From Adiantum capillus-veneris (Eukaryota > Streptophyta > Polypodiopsida > Polypodiales > Pteridaceae): a DNA stretch of 64,000 nt. Under the pieces are notes generated by a model. That model did not search any database, was not told the DNA's origin, and was given only the letters and a program-made list of their open reading frames with translations. Location of the stretch: the NCBI GenBank assembly GCA_014529385.2, contig CM043960.1, positions 119,790,543 to 119,854,542 of the forward strand. The letters are read 5' to 3'. Shown here piece after piece: positions 42,507 to 54,426 of the stretch (positions are counted from its first letter, which is position 1; every line of letters starts with the position of its first letter). Made by a program: the position numbers and the translations under genes.

Positions 42507-42641
42507 AATAGCAATAGATCTATGTCAATGAGAGTGGCATCGAGCCGGATTAGCAATGACTACTTGAGGACCGGGGGGGGGGGTCACTACAAAAAAAAAA
42601 AAAAAAAACGATCGTGTTGGTCCAACATTAGGGATTCTATT
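42181..42641. repeat. Duplicated segment, copy 1 (empty site)
   Basis: Matches 44984-45450: both begin CCACGAAACTAGA and include GAGCTCCTAGGGCAACCCAA, GGTTGCTTAAAGTAGGAGGA, CATATTTTGTTAGACTCAAC, a (GA)n tract, a G run, TCACTACAA with an A run, and GGGATTCTATT. Here the sequence continues ATTCTATATTTTC, showing the state before the chromovirus inserted in copy 2. Confidence 0.92.
42427..42506. repeat. (GA)n microsatellite in duplicated segment 1
   Basis: About 40 uninterrupted GA units; the partner tract at 45229-45304 is interrupted. Confidence 0.98.
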
Positions 42642-43234
42642 ATTCTATATTTTCTCACATTTTCATAGATAGAAGGGTGTTGAAAAATGGATCTTGATTT
42701 TTCTTTTAAAAAGATGAGTAGGAAAAGGGTCCCTTTTATTGGTGATCTTAAATGCAATCGATATATAGAATCTACTTGGTGACCCCTCCCCCTGGAAGCA
42801 AAACTAGCTATAGCCAACGGATGAGTAGAGATAAGAGATCAAACAAACCTTCATTATCTTCGACATTGATTGATCACAAGGAGATTTAATCCGATTATTA
42901 TATAAGAAAACTAGAGCAAGATAGTAGAAAGATTCAATTTTCCTAGTTAGAAATAGCTAAATTATGCTTCTCAACCTAAGAACTTTGTTTGCTACGTAGG
43001 TTGAGGCTTTAAGTAGTTAATTTGACATGCTATCTAAGAATCCTACATTTCTGTTGTATACTAATCCTATTCCTATAATTTTGTTATATAGCAATTATAC
43101 TCATCTTACATGCTTCTCTAAGATAAAAATCCATTAATTGAAAGATGTAAAGGAATCTTTCAAGTACATATGTCACCTCGTCCTTCTCCTCCCCTCTTCT
43201 TCCATTGTTTAGTAACAAACCTCCTCCCCCCTTC

Positions 43235-43289
<55 letters not shown>

Positions 43290-44983
43290 ACACCCCCAAC
43301 CTTGTTTTTGGCATACATCAACCAAAGAACGATTGAGCATGACACCTTTGATCTCCAACATCATGGGTAGGGATCGTTTGGTGAATTCTCTTATCTAATA
43401 CACCCATGATTTACATAAGGCCTCCAAGGGCCTTTTGAAAGTTTATGGTGGATAGACAAAAGATCCATTCATATTGAGCTGACATAATGATTGTATTAGA
43501 TTTTGAGATGGAGATGGAGGATCACATCATTTGCATAGTGGCCATCTACAGACTCAAGAAAGGAAGGTGGCATTAAATGTTGGAAAGTGATATTCATCAC
43601 ATGTGGGAAAAAGGTCAAGCATCATGTGGTTATACAAAATAGCATGTGACTATAGAGAATCATGTGTTAGGGAAATCCACGTAGTAAGGTGCATGCTTAG
43701 TATGCTTGGCTTTTGGGGCTTGGTCACGTATTGAGTGTAAGCTAACAATTTACCCCACCAAACACCCTCGTAAGTTGAAGCTTACACGATGTTCATGGAT
43801 ACTAATAGAGGAGGTTAATATGGGTCACTTTAGGGTAATTGCACATGGATCATAAGATGAATCTATTGCAAAAGAGCGTAGGTCTTACCTCCAAAATCCA
43901 TTACAATACATCATCATAATAGATAGTGTTGGCATCCCCTTCTTCTTCTTCAATGTGCTATGCAATGAGAGAGTGATGTCTCGGAGATTCAATTGTGGGT
44001 GTTGGAGTTTGAACCCACCTTTCCATCCAAAGGCACTGAGTGGGACACATTCTTTAAGTTTGAGCTTTCATAGCTCTGAACTAGGGAAAACCTCAAGTCT
44101 GGATAAAATGAGCATGAGTTCCCATGGTTGAAGGGAAAACAAGAGAAGAAGTTCCTCAGCTGATTTCCACCTGTGTAGTTTCCCTTTCCAAAGAACTTGC
44201 CAAGTGGTGACTCCTTTGTTGTGACATTGAAGTGCCGTCCTTCTCTGATTATTGGCAATAGGGGTTAGATGGGAGAGAGGCCACCAAATGGAGTCGAATT
44301 GCCAGACATCATTAAACCTGTTGCTAGACCAGAAGGCTCATAGATTAAGCCTTGCCCTATTCCACGCACACCCACAAAGATGCAGGCAAGTGCGACCCTT
44401 TAGCCTTGATGGGGAATGGCCCAAAAAAAATAGTGATCCAGCTCAGTTTTTGCCAAGGCTTCCAATTGGCCAGAGCGAAGCTATTTTACTTTAATAGGTG
44501 GAGAGCCCATTCTTGGCTAGTATCTTAAAGAGAACAGATGAGGACTTTGACTGCTATTTATATGTCCATTTGTAATATTTTTTACTCCTAGACCCCCTTT
44601 TACTACTGGAAGACAACAAATATCCCACCGAACTTTGGCTGCAGCTTTCTTAAAAGTTGGCTATTATTGCTTGGATAATCGAGTTGATGGTATTAAAGTC
44701 CTCGCTACCATATTCTTAAATTGAGGGTTTTGGGTTGACAACGAAGCATAGTAGAAGCGTGGATACTTAATCACTGGCCATTGGAAAAGCTGGAGCTAGG
44801 CTCTAAATTTGGCTATATGAGTACAACTTTCCCTTTTTTCCTTTCTAGTGATCATCATCCATAGCTGTTGGATCTTTGGTGGTTGATTTGGTGGTCCTTC
44901 ATTGTGCCCTCCTTTCTTAGTCTGAATTTCTAGTTTATCAAATGGCTAGTTTGATGGACCCTCCATGCTTGATTAGATGCAGT
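42642..44983. other. No supported gene; contains a C tract
   Basis: ORFs such as 44258-43989 (minus) and 44252-44494 (plus) show no domain. Apart from the 54 base C run I see nothing organised here. Confidence 0.4.
43236..43289. repeat. 54 base C homopolymer
   Basis: Uninterrupted Cs preceded by CCTCCCCCCTTCT and followed by ACACCCCCAACC. Confidence 0.97.
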
Positions 44984-45225
44984 CCACGAAACTAGAGCCG
45001 AGCTCCTAGGGCAACCCAATACAAGACGTGAAGTTGTGGTTGCTTAAAGTAGGAGGAGAACATTAAGTTGTTGTTGGTGCCAAAAAAAAAAAAAACAAGG
45101 GCCATGACAAAGAGCCGATGGGCTATTGTTGTTAGATACAAGAAGAAGGCAAAATTTTTTATGTAGATGAGCCATGTCGATAAAGATTTCGAGGTTACAA
45201 AAATGCATATTTTGTTAGACTCAAC

Positions 45226-45304
<79 letters not shown>

Positions 45305-45450
45305 CAATAGCAGTAGAGCCACGTCCATGAGAGTGGCATCGAGTCGATTAGCAGTGACTACTCGAGGATCTAAAGGGGGGGGGGGGGGGGGGTTCACTAC
45401 AACAAAAAAAAAAAAAACGATCATGTGGGTTCAACATTTGGGATTCTATT
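44984..45450. repeat. Duplicated segment, copy 2 (interrupted by chromovirus)
   Basis: Partner of 42181-42641. It is cut immediately after GGGATTCTATT by the LTR that starts at 45451. Its (GA)n tract (45229-45304), G run (45375-45392) and A run (45403-45417) differ in length from copy 1. Confidence 0.92.
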
Positions 45451-47064
45451 TGTAACATTTAATGGCCTAGTAACTTGTGTGTAGCGGAAAATAGCATGAG
45501 CATAGTGAGCATTTCATTAGAATAGATTCCTAATGAGATTAACAAGAGTGCTTGGGTGGAGAGAGCAACAAAAAACATAACACACCTAGTTAGATAGCAT
45601 GAACAATACTTCAAAAAGAGAGAGAAAATTAAGCAATTGACAACATTTGAGGACCGGATTTGCATGGAGCCGGTCCCCCCTCCAAAAGGCTTTGTATTAT
45701 GGTTTCTCCCATCATCAAGAGAGACATTTTACAATACAATTTCTTGTGTTCCTTCAATACTAGCTAGTGAAATGAAGATGGAAACTTCATGCACAACGGA
45801 AAACACTTATCAAACACAACATCAATTACCTCATGGTCTCAGACCCAAGACCTCACACACCTTCGAAGATGGTGAGAGCTAGCGGGGTATGAGAGTAGAA
45901 TATTGAGAGGAAGAAGGAGTATTTTTACGAGAAAGATGTACATCTCCTCACATAATCACTCATATTAGCATAGCTTAGCTTAGTAATTAGCATCGTAGAG
46001 GAGATGAGCATGCATTGAATCTTGGCTCTTGGTTGGATTTGCATCACAAAGCCAAGAGTTTTTGGTGTAGGCCTCCCTTCTCACAAGCTTGGAGTAGGTG
46101 ATAAGCTTTCCATTAAAGCTTGAGAAAGAGAGAGAGTCTTCTTTACTTCACACATGAGCTAGTATGAGTGTTTAGGTGATAATGCTTTGAAAAATCAGCC
46201 CCCTCTCTCTCTCTTGGTCGACCCCTCTTGCTATTTGCTCTTGCTAGCATCCTATTGGACCTCCCCAAGCTAAACCAATGGTAATTAAGCAGCATAAGTG
46301 ATAGCCTTCTGAGATGTGTCCCCCTTTACCCTTTTGTGAGAGCTTTAGGTAATTATTTAATTCAACTAAACTCTCATTGGACCCCTTTGCCTCCTGGCCA
46401 ATAGGAATCACGCAAGCCATTGGGCTGTTGAATGCTCATTGGTCCCTTGGGAGACTGTCCAATAGTCTTCTAGAGAGCTTAATTCTTACTGGTTCTTTTA
46501 TTAAGTGTTTTTAAATTAATTAAACTAGATTTACTCTAGCCTAATTCTCATTGGTCCACCTCCAAGGCCATCCAATAGGAATTGGGTACACCTTGTGGGC
46601 ATCTAAGCTAGGGAGCTTACACGTGTCCCTCATTCCCTTTGTGTAAAGGGAGCTTGTGTGTGTGTGTGTGTGTGTGTGTGTGAGTTTCTCTCTCATCCCC
46701 TACTTGCAAGGCTCGCCCCCTCCTATGTAGGGATTGCCAAAGACTTTTGGGACACACACAAAGCATCCAGTTCCCCCAATGTTTGACCTTTGGACACAAC
46801 CTTTCAATTTTGGAACCTTAGCATTTTGGAAGTCTTAATGGGCTGAACCTTAGGGTCTTTTAAACCCATTTTTTCACATGGATCTTTTACAGATGGACCC
46901 CCCTTTCGATCCCTATTTTCCCTCCTTTGAATCCCTACTGTGGCCGGTCTGCTAGCTTAACCAATTGTATTCTAGCTTTTTCTCCCCTGGAACTTCCCCA
47001 TATTAAATGATCAGTTTAACATGAGAAAATCATTTAGGAGAATTAGATATTGATTATTATGACA
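45451..47064 (-). repeat. Chromovirus 3' LTR
   Basis: 1614 bases, plus-strand ends TGTAACATTTAATGG ... ATTATTATGACA, that is TGT...ACA. A polypurine tract lies directly beside it. It contains a (GT)n tract at 46656-46682. Confidence 0.93.
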
Positions 47065-47081
47065 TTACCTCTCTCTTGAAA
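47065..47081 (-). promoter_or_regulatory. Polypurine tract of chromovirus
   Basis: The minus strand reads TTTCAAGAGAGAGGTAA and is immediately followed by TGTCA, the LTR start. Confidence 0.75.
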
Positions 47082-47209
47082 TCATAGTCTTCCTTCGACT
47101 ATGGGGTAGAGAAGATAAAGCATAGTTATTGGCCCTTTTTTAGCGGGTAGAGGATCCCTATCTTACGCTACGACATCATTCACAATGGATGACCAGTCCA
47201 TTTCGCGCT

Positions 47210-48405
47210 TCAGAGCCTGAGGCTAAAACAAGCATGTCTGCACATTAGTCCTATCATCTTCCATAGTAGGTTTAGGTTATACTTTAATTGTATGCCTTGC
47301 ATCCATCTAGCATATTCAAAAGGATAATTCTTGAACTTAATAAGATATCTTCGGATAGTCTTACCACCTCTTAGTACCTTGTATTCATGTGGGAGAATGG
47401 ACTCTGGCTGCAGCACCTCTTCTTGGTCCTCGATCTCCGGTGGGTCTTCAATAGTTGGTTCTTGAGGTGGCTCTCCTTTGTAAGGCTTTAGTAGGCTCAC
47501 ATGGAAAGCATTGTGTATGAGCCAATGGTTGGGAAACTTGAGTTGATAGGCCATCTCATTGATTGGCCTAAGAATCTGGAGGGGACCATAGTACCTTTTT
47601 TACTAGCTTAGCATAGTACTTTTGGTGTCCCATGGGATTCTTGCCATCGTGTGCCTTAATCGAGCCTAGGGAAATTTTAATAAGACCCAATCATTTTCTT
47701 TAAAGACTTGGGCTCTTATGTGCTTGTTAGCAGCAACCTTTTGCCTTTGCTTCTGCGAGATAGAGATAGCATCCTGATATTTTGGAAAAGATTCTTGTAG
47801 GTCTTGGCTATACTCATCTCCAACGAAGATCTTCCCGTGTACCTTAAGTAGCAAGGGACTGTTTGATCTTTCATCAATTACCTCAAAAGGTGCTTTTATT
47901 CCGGGAAGTATGTACAGTGTTATTGTACGCATACTCCACTAAGGGTAAGTACTTCTCCCATTGGGATCTTTGATCTACTTCCGTTACATAGGCTTTTAGT
48001 AGGTCGAGAATTGTTAGGTTAGCTATTTCACTTTGGCCTCCGTTTGCGAGTGATAGGCCGAACAGAAGTTTAACCTTGTTCCTAAATTCTCAAAGAGATC
48101 CTTCCAGAAATTACTGGTCATTCTAGGATCTCTATCCGGCACTGTGGACATTGGCAAGCCATGGTACTTGAAGATAAGTGAAATGAAGAGGGTTGCCATT
48201 TGATGGGCTTTGATAGTCTTTTTGACAGGTATAAAATGCTCGCTTGTTTACTGAACCTGTCTACTATCGTCCATATTCCCCTATTCCCATGGATAGACTT
48301 AGGCAATCCAAAGATAAAATCCATGGATATGCTTTCCCATGGTGAATTAGGGATTGGCAAAGGTTGAAGCAATCCAAGTTGCTTCCCTCTATCAAACTTT
48401 GTCTT
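47210..48405 (-). pseudogene. Chromovirus integrase and chromodomain
   Basis: Minus strand. [20 protein letters not shown] carries the first catalytic Asp (about 48340), [17 protein letters not shown] follows, then a degraded stretch (48120-48020) where the second Asp and the Glu should lie. The frame resumes in 47932-47666 (APFEVIDERSNSPLLLKVHG, KHIRAQVFKENDWVLLKFP) and 47554-47210 ([35 protein letters not shown]). The last part ends with a chromodomain (HEYKVLRGGKTIRRYLIKFK, YPFEYARWM). Chromodomains of this class steer insertion to particular chromatin. The same C-terminal block is found rearranged at 13570-13930. Frame changes and stops make the enzyme inactive. Confidence 0.92.
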
Positions 48406-49110
48406 TTGTCATGCCACACATTTAGAAACATACTCTTGTATGTTTGCTTTCATGGTAAGCCAATAGAAATATATTTCAATGCCCTTTAGGGTAGACTGCA
48501 TCCCTCTATGTCCTGCATAAGGAGGAGAATGAGATTCATACATTACTTTCTCACGCAGTGAGCTAGTAACACATAATCTATTGCCATAGAGAAGATAACC
48601 ATCTTGTAAAGTAAATGGTTCCTCTTTCTTCCCTAGTGCAAGGGCTGAAATCACATCTCTAAAATCGGGATCAATAGAAAACTCAACTATCATAGAAGAT
48701 AGATCATTGTGAGTTGCTATGGAAACCGCATTCACTCTCGGCCATCTTGAGAGTGCATGAGTTACTTGATTATGCTTGCCAGCAATGTGAGCAATATGAA
48801 AAGGAAATTGTGAAAGAAAATTTACCCACCTCATTTGTTTGTCAGAGAGCTTGGTCTGCGTCATGAAGTACTTAAGACTTTGGTGGTCCGTTCGCAGAAT
48901 AAAAGGAGTCCCTAATAAATAGTGCTTCCATGAGTCTAAGGCATGTAGAACTGCGAGGAGTTCCTTTTCATATATGCCTAAATCTTGCTCAACAGGGTTG
49001 AGCCTTCAACATTCATAGCCTATGGAGTTCCCTTCTTAAAGCAAAACAGCTCCAAGGCAATAACCACAAGCATCACATTGGACCTCAAATGGTTTTGAGA
49101 GATCCGTAAT
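48406..49110 (-). pseudogene. Chromovirus RNase H end and integrase zinc-binding domain
   Basis: Minus-strand frame 48864-48409: TKLSDKQMRWVNFLSQFPFH and IAHIAGKHNQVTHALSRWPR are the RNase H tail, and SPPYAGHRGMQSTLKGIEIY with VSKCVA is the integrase zinc region (second Cys replaced). Upstream RNase H is represented by decayed sense around 48870-49110 (LLSKI, YMKRNSSQFYMP), heavily stopped. Confidence 0.85.
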
Positions 49111-50115
49111 GTAAGCACAGGTTGAGAGATAAGCTTTTCTTTAAGATTTTTAAAGCATTGTTTTCCTTGGCAGACCATGTGTATCAAACGTTTTTTTTAA
49201 TGCACACATACCTATAAAGCTTCTAACTCATGAAGATTCCCTGGTTTAGGCCATCCCTTTATTACCTCTAACTTTGATGGATCCATTTGGATGCCATCTT
49301 GAGAGATAATGTGACCTAAATACTGAATCTCTTGCAAGAAAAATTCACTTTTCTCTCGATTAACATAAAGTTTATTCTCTCTTAAAACTTGAAATATTAC
49401 TTGTATTCGTCTAATGAATTAGAGTAGATGATAATATCATCAAAGAGCACTCCAGTGAAGGTTCGATGAGGCCTAAACAGCATCTCCATCGAGCGGTTAA
49501 ATGTGGCTGGTGCATTGATCAAGCCAAAAGGCATGACAATGTATTCATAAAGAACAAACGTAGTGCGAAATGTGATCTTTACAATGTTTTGATCACTACC
49601 CTTATTTGATGATAGCCACTTTTAGATCAATCCTACTGAAGTAGGTGGACCCTTGTAGCTTATCAAATAGGTCTTCTACCTGTGGAACGAGAAACCTATT
49701 CTTGATAGTGATCCTATTTAGTGCTCTATAGTTGACACACATACGATATGTGCCGTCTTTCTTTGCACTAGTAGCACAGGAGAACAAAATGGAGATGAGC
49801 TAGGCCTAACCATGCCCTTGTCAACTAACTCATGCACTTGCCGCATAAATCTCCTCTTGGCTGAGCTTGATAAACTGTATAAGAGGTTTATTAGGCGGTG
49901 TAACTTCCTATAAGAATTCAAGAATTGCATGGTCATCATTGCCTCATTTAGGAGGTAGCTCACAAGGGATGTCGTCAATAAAGACATCTTGAAACCCCTT
50001 GAGAAAATTGGATAACTCTAATTCCTTTTGATTGTGTATATTTTCTTTTGCTAAAGCATTAGGTTCATTTTGAGAATCTTTAACAAAAATCATATACACG
50101 GAAATAGAGCTCTTT
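49111..50115 (-). pseudogene. Chromovirus reverse transcriptase
   Basis: Minus strand. The N-terminal part shows FQDVFIDDIPCELPPK (49990-49944), then FMRQVHELVDKGMVRPSSSP (about 49850-49790), DGTYRMCVNYRALNRITIKN, RFLVPQVEDLFDKLQGSTYF and SRIDLK (49765-49620), TFRTTFVLYEYIVMPFGLIN (about 49570-49500), and the catalytic box VLFDDIIIYS (DD codons 49441-49436) where FxDD is expected, followed by the thumb (LSQDGIQMDPSKLEVIKGWP). Several stops and frameshifts split these blocks. Confidence 0.9.
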
Positions 50116-50313
50116 ATTGACTTGTTGAAAGCTTGTGTATGTACAATGGGTATTGTGTTACCCATTTCCTTAGCATCTATATACATATCTTTTTCCTGAA
50201 CTTAAAGGAGATTCATTGACTTGTTGAAAGCTTGTGTATGTACAATGGGTATTGTGTTACCCATTTCCTTAGCATCTATATACATATCTTTTTCCTGAAC
50301 TTAAAGGAGATTC
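50116..50313. repeat. Exact 99 bp tandem duplication inside the chromovirus
   Basis: ATTGACTTGTTGAAAGCTTG begins both 50116 and 50215, and by eye the two 99-base units are identical. Located between the protease and RT coding parts. Confidence 0.95.
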
Positions 50314-50752
50314 TTCTTTCAGGAAATTTAACATTGGCAGCCATGCATGGTGCCCCTAGGATTACATCCTCATGCTTGAGAGGAGAGATAAAGAAGTCCT
50401 CTTTGTCCACATAGCTTTGGACATGGAGCCTCAATTTCTTGATTAAGGGAGTGACTAAAGCTTCTTGCCCCTTGAAAGCACCGTCTGCGGGTAGGACATC
50501 TCCCATCTCGTAGGCTTGTATGCCTATCTTGGTGGCCAACTCTATAGATATAAAATTATGAGTAGAACCAGGGTCAAAGAGAATAAAAGAATCATGTTCT
50601 CTTACATTTCCCCAAGCATGGCATAGAGGAGATCCTTTGTGGTGAGTTTCCTCCTCTTGGATTTCGACCAAGGTAGCTCTAGGAGGATCATGGCAGTTGT
50701 TCTTTTGGGGGCAAGCCCGTACGCATGCCCTTGTTCGCCGCACTTGAAACAC
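50276..50752 (-). pseudogene. Chromovirus retropepsin
   Basis: Minus-strand frame with the active-site region FILFDPGSTHNFISIELATK, using DPGS (Asp codon 50575-50573), and the flap-end block VILGAPCMAANVKFPERRIS. This class of chromovirus proteases has D-x-G-S-T-H-N-F-I. The N-terminal half of the frame (VRRTRACVRACPQK) is out-of-frame gag sequence, so the shown Met is not a real start. The protease ends where the 99 bp duplication begins. Confidence 0.87.
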
Positions 50753-52186
50753 CAGTTACCCTTGCGATAATGCTCAAGCTCTTAAGGAGAGAGTTTATTT
50801 TTTCCTTTATAAATTCCCTTCTCCTTAGCTTTGTTGGACTTGCCCTTAGGAGACTTTTGGACATTGTCCTTCCCCTTAGGCTCATTCAAACCCTTGTTTT
50901 CAAGGGGCTTAGAATTCCTCTAAGCCCCTGTTTAGAAATTGATTTGAGAGGCCACCATAGTATGACGTGTTACCACCGATATGGTGCGTGGCCTTTGGGA
51001 GTTGACATACTCCGCCATTGCTTTGGTTAAGACCGCACAAAATTTCTATTTTTGCTCTCCAAAATCCAACTTTTTGAAGACAGTGGCTTTGAGTTGTAGG
51101 TCCCAAAACTTGTCTACATATTTGTGGATGGATTCATAGGGAGAGAGCTTCAAGCTTCGCCATTCGGTGAGTACTTTGTCTTTGGCATCGGTGGCCAAAA
51201 ACTACTTCATAATGGAAGCTCTTAAAGCTTTCCATGTTCGTGGAGCTACACCATTGGCCCGTAGGCTAGACCACCATTGTCTGGCGAACTTTTGAAAGTG
51301 CATAGCTACATGGTGTAGCTTAGAGGACTCCGTGAAGCCCTCATCTCCAAACGCCGCATCAAATTGTTGGATAAAGGCCAAGAATTTGTCCGTAGCACCA
51401 AAGGTACCATCATAGGTAAGGAAAGAGATGCTCTTCCCTCCCTCTTTGAATTTCTTCAACTTGGACGACCTCTTCCATGCGGCATAGGATTTCCTATGGC
51501 CTCTTCTTTTTGATGGTTCAAAGGTTGCACCATCACTTTCTTTAGAAGGTGAAGAATTTGAAGAAGGTGGAGAAGAGGGTGACCTCTTTCTTGTCTTGAT
51601 CTTCGTTGTCTTCACCATCACTTTCATAAGAGGAAGAGGATGAAGAAGATGGAGAAGAGGGTGTCCTCTTTCTCTCCTTTTTCTTCTTTTGGTTTTTATC
51701 ATCCCTCTTTGAATTATGGCGTGGAGAAGAGTGTGATGGTCGTCTCCGCTTTGGTGGTGATGGAGAGCGTTTAACCCACCGTCTTCGTGGAGCCATCTCC
51801 GCCGAGGTGGTGGGAGACTCACTTATTTATCATTCCTTCGATGGAGGCTCTTGAGTTCTCCTTTGGGAAGGAGATGCATCATCAAGAAGTAAATTCTTGA
51901 GCCCTTCGTATGGATTCTCTTCTTCTTCCCGAATCGGAGAGAGACCTCTTTTGGGAGTCTCACAAGGAGGCTTCCTAGGTGTTCTCTCGTCATGGTGATG
52001 AGCTTGAAGAATCTCGTGAGCACGAAGCTGCCGTTGCACTTCACTTTGGAGAGATGGATTGCCCATGGCTTGTTGAAGCCTAGAAACAAGATAGTTAACA
52101 AGCATCGAAGCATCATTAGTAGCTTGCTCATTAGCAAAATCAATGTTATCAACATTAATTTCACTCTCTTTACTATTGTCAGCCAT
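50753..52186 (-). pseudogene. Chromovirus gag
   Basis: The start is ATG at 52186 (minus): MADNSKESEINVDNIDFANE, QQAMGNPSLQSEVQRQLRAH, then a stop near 51832. Sense resumes as MAPRRRWVKRSPSPPKRRRP with a Ser/Lys-rich stretch, and after a shift near 51580 as the capsid core: ISFLTYDGTFGATDKFLAFI, FDAAFGDEGFTESSKLHHVA, FARQWWSSLRANGVAPRTWK (about 51430-51210). A stop at 51202 is followed by further in-phase capsid sense and a zinc knuckle CFKCGEQGHAYG near 50740 whose last Cys is missing. Confidence 0.9.
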
Positions 52187-52590
52187 TCTAACAACTTTTA
52201 GGTGTAAACTTTTTAGGTGTAATTTGGTACTTCAAGCTCTAGTTGCTACTCCTCTTTACCCCTTTAGAAAAAGCACTCAAGCTACTGTACCCGCGGCTCG
52301 AATACCATTAATTGCAAGGAATAGAAGAGAGGGTCTTTCAACACCAAAACAGCACCGGCTCCTGTCAAGCTTCTAATAGCTCAATAGTGGTTAAGCCGTA
52401 GGCAAGCCCCGTAGGACTCCACTATTAAGACCATAGCTCTCGACGGTGATGCCCCGTTAACTGAACAAAGGCAGGCGCATTTCAAGGCTGAAAAATCCCT
52501 ATTCTACTTACTCATAGGAAATTAATAATACCAACCGTTTATAGCTAGCTTGAGGACCTCCCTTCTTGAGCAAGAAAAGAGAAACCTTGT

Positions 52591-52602
52591 GCTCTGATAC
52601 CA
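52591..52602 (-). promoter_or_regulatory. Primer-binding site, initiator-tRNA-Met type
   Basis: The minus strand reads TGGTATCAGAGC, the canonical plant PBS complementary to the 3' end of initiator tRNA-Met. One base separates it from the LTR at 52604. Confidence 0.95.
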
Positions 52603-52603
52603 A

Positions 52604-53792
52604 TGTAACATTTAATGGCCTAAAACTTGTGTGTAGCGGAAATTAGCATAAACATAGTGGGCATTTCATTAGAATAGATTCCTAATGAGAATTACAAGAG
52701 TGCTTGGGTGGAGAGAGCAACAAAAAGGATAACACCTAGTTAGATAGCATCAAAAATACTTTCAAAAGAGAGAGAAATTAAGCTATTGACAACAGTTGAG
52801 GACCGGATTTTCATGGAGCCGGTCCCCCCTCCAAAAGGCTTTGTATTAAATGGTTTCTCCCATCAAGAGAGACATTGTACAATACAATTCTTTGTGTTCC
52901 TTCAAGATTAGCTAGTGCAATGAAGATGAAAGATTCATGCACTAAGCAAAACACTTAGCAAACACAACATCAATTATCCCCGTTCTCAGACCCAAGACCT
53001 CACACACCTTCGAAGATGGTGAGAGCTAGCATGGTATGAGAGTAGATTGAGAGGAAGAAGGAGTATCTTACGAGAAAGATGTACATCAATTCACATAATC
53101 ACTCATATTAGCATAGCTTAGCTTAGTAATTAGCTTGGTAGATGAGATGAGCATGCATTGAAGCTTGGCTCTTGGTTGGATTTGCATCCACATGCCAAGA
53201 GTGTGTCGATGTAAGCTTCTATCTCACAAGCTTGGAGTAGGAGATGAGCTCTCCATTAAAGCTTGGGAAGAGATAGTCTTCTTTGCTTCAAACATAGACT
53301 GTGTGTGAGTGTGTGTGTGATAATGCCTTGCAAAAATCAGCCCCCTCTCTCTCTTGGGCAAGCCCTCTTTCTATTTGCTCTTGCTCTACCCTCATTGGAC
53401 CTCCCCAAGTCAAGCCAATGATAATTAAGCAGCATAAGTGATAGCCTTCTGACATGTGTCCCCTTTCCCCTTTTGTGAGAGCTTTAGGTAATTTAATAAT
53501 TAAACTAGACTCTCATTGGACCCCTTTGCCTCCTGGCCAATAGGAATCAGGCAAGCCATTGGGCTGCTGAATGCTCATTGGACCCCTTGGGAGACTGTCC
53601 AATAGTCATCTAGGGGACTTAATTCTCATTGGTTCTTTTATTAAGTGTTTTTAAATTAATTAAACTAGATTTACTCTAGCCTAATTCTCATTGGTCCACC
53701 TCCAAGGCCATCCAATAGGAATTGGGCACACCTTGTGGGCATCTGGGCTAGGGAGCTGACATGTGTCCCTAATTCCCTTTGTGTAAAGGGAG

Positions 53793-53829
<37 letters not shown>

Positions 53830-54201
53830 CTTTCTATCTCATCCCCTACTCCCAAGGCTCGCCCCCTCCTATGTAGGGATTTGAAAAGACTTTTTGGTCA
53901 CACACAAAGCATCCGATTTCCCCTAGGGTTGACCTTTGGACACAACCTTTGAATTTTGGAACCTTAGCATTTTGGAAGTCTTAATGGGCTGAACCTTAGG
54001 GTATTTTTAGCCCATTGTTGCACATGGCTCTTTTGCAGATGCCCCCCCCTTTGGATCCCTATTTTCCCTCCTTTGGATCCCTACTGTGGCCGGTCTGCTA
54101 GCTTAACCAATATTCTAGCTTTTTCTCCCCTGGCACTTCCCCATATTAAATGATCAGTTTAACATGAGAAAATCATTTAGGATAATTAGCTATTGATATT
54201 A

Positions 54202-54209
<8 letters not shown>
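52604..54209 (-). repeat. Chromovirus 5' LTR
   Basis: About 1606 bases, starting TGTAACATTTAATGGCC in plus orientation and ending ATTATTATGAGA, where the 3' LTR ends TGACA. The terminal CA is thus mutated or overwritten by the GA repeat that follows. (TG)n at 53795-53828. Confidence 0.92.
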
Positions 54210-54253
<44 letters not shown>

Positions 54254-54329
54254 ATAGAGAGAGAATGAGAATGTAATATAAGGATGCTTTCCAAAGAAAA
54301 AAAAGAGAGAGAATGAGAGAGAGATATAT

Positions 54330-54375
<46 letters not shown>

Positions 54376-54386
54376 GAGGAGAAACA

Positions 54387-54426
<40 letters not shown>

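Larger units (their letters stand above)
45451..54209 (-). mobile_element. Ty3/gypsy chromovirus, structurally near-complete, decayed
   Basis: Two LTRs (5' LTR 52604-54209, 3' LTR 45451-47064), PBS 52591-52602, gag, protease, RT, RNase H, integrase with chromodomain, and polypurine tract, all in order on the minus strand over 8.76 kb. The LTRs are similar but show many differences, so the insertion is old, and every coding domain carries stops or shifts. The left flank GGGATTCTATT corresponds to the empty site at 42641. The right flank is GA repeat rather than the expected continuation, so no target-site duplication is visible. Confidence 0.93.

Noticed and set aside
42583-42610. TCACTACAA plus A run as a CACTA transposon end
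   Set aside because: No matching inverted end or transposase nearby. The motif is part of a duplicated segment also seen at 45393, so it is probably coincidence.
43989-44494. Opposed ORFs as a host gene
   Set aside because: No domain, no splice support and no coherent continuation outside the open frames.
52591-52602. tRNA gene fragment
   Set aside because: The 12 bases are a retrotransposon primer-binding site; no tRNA cloverleaf surrounds them.
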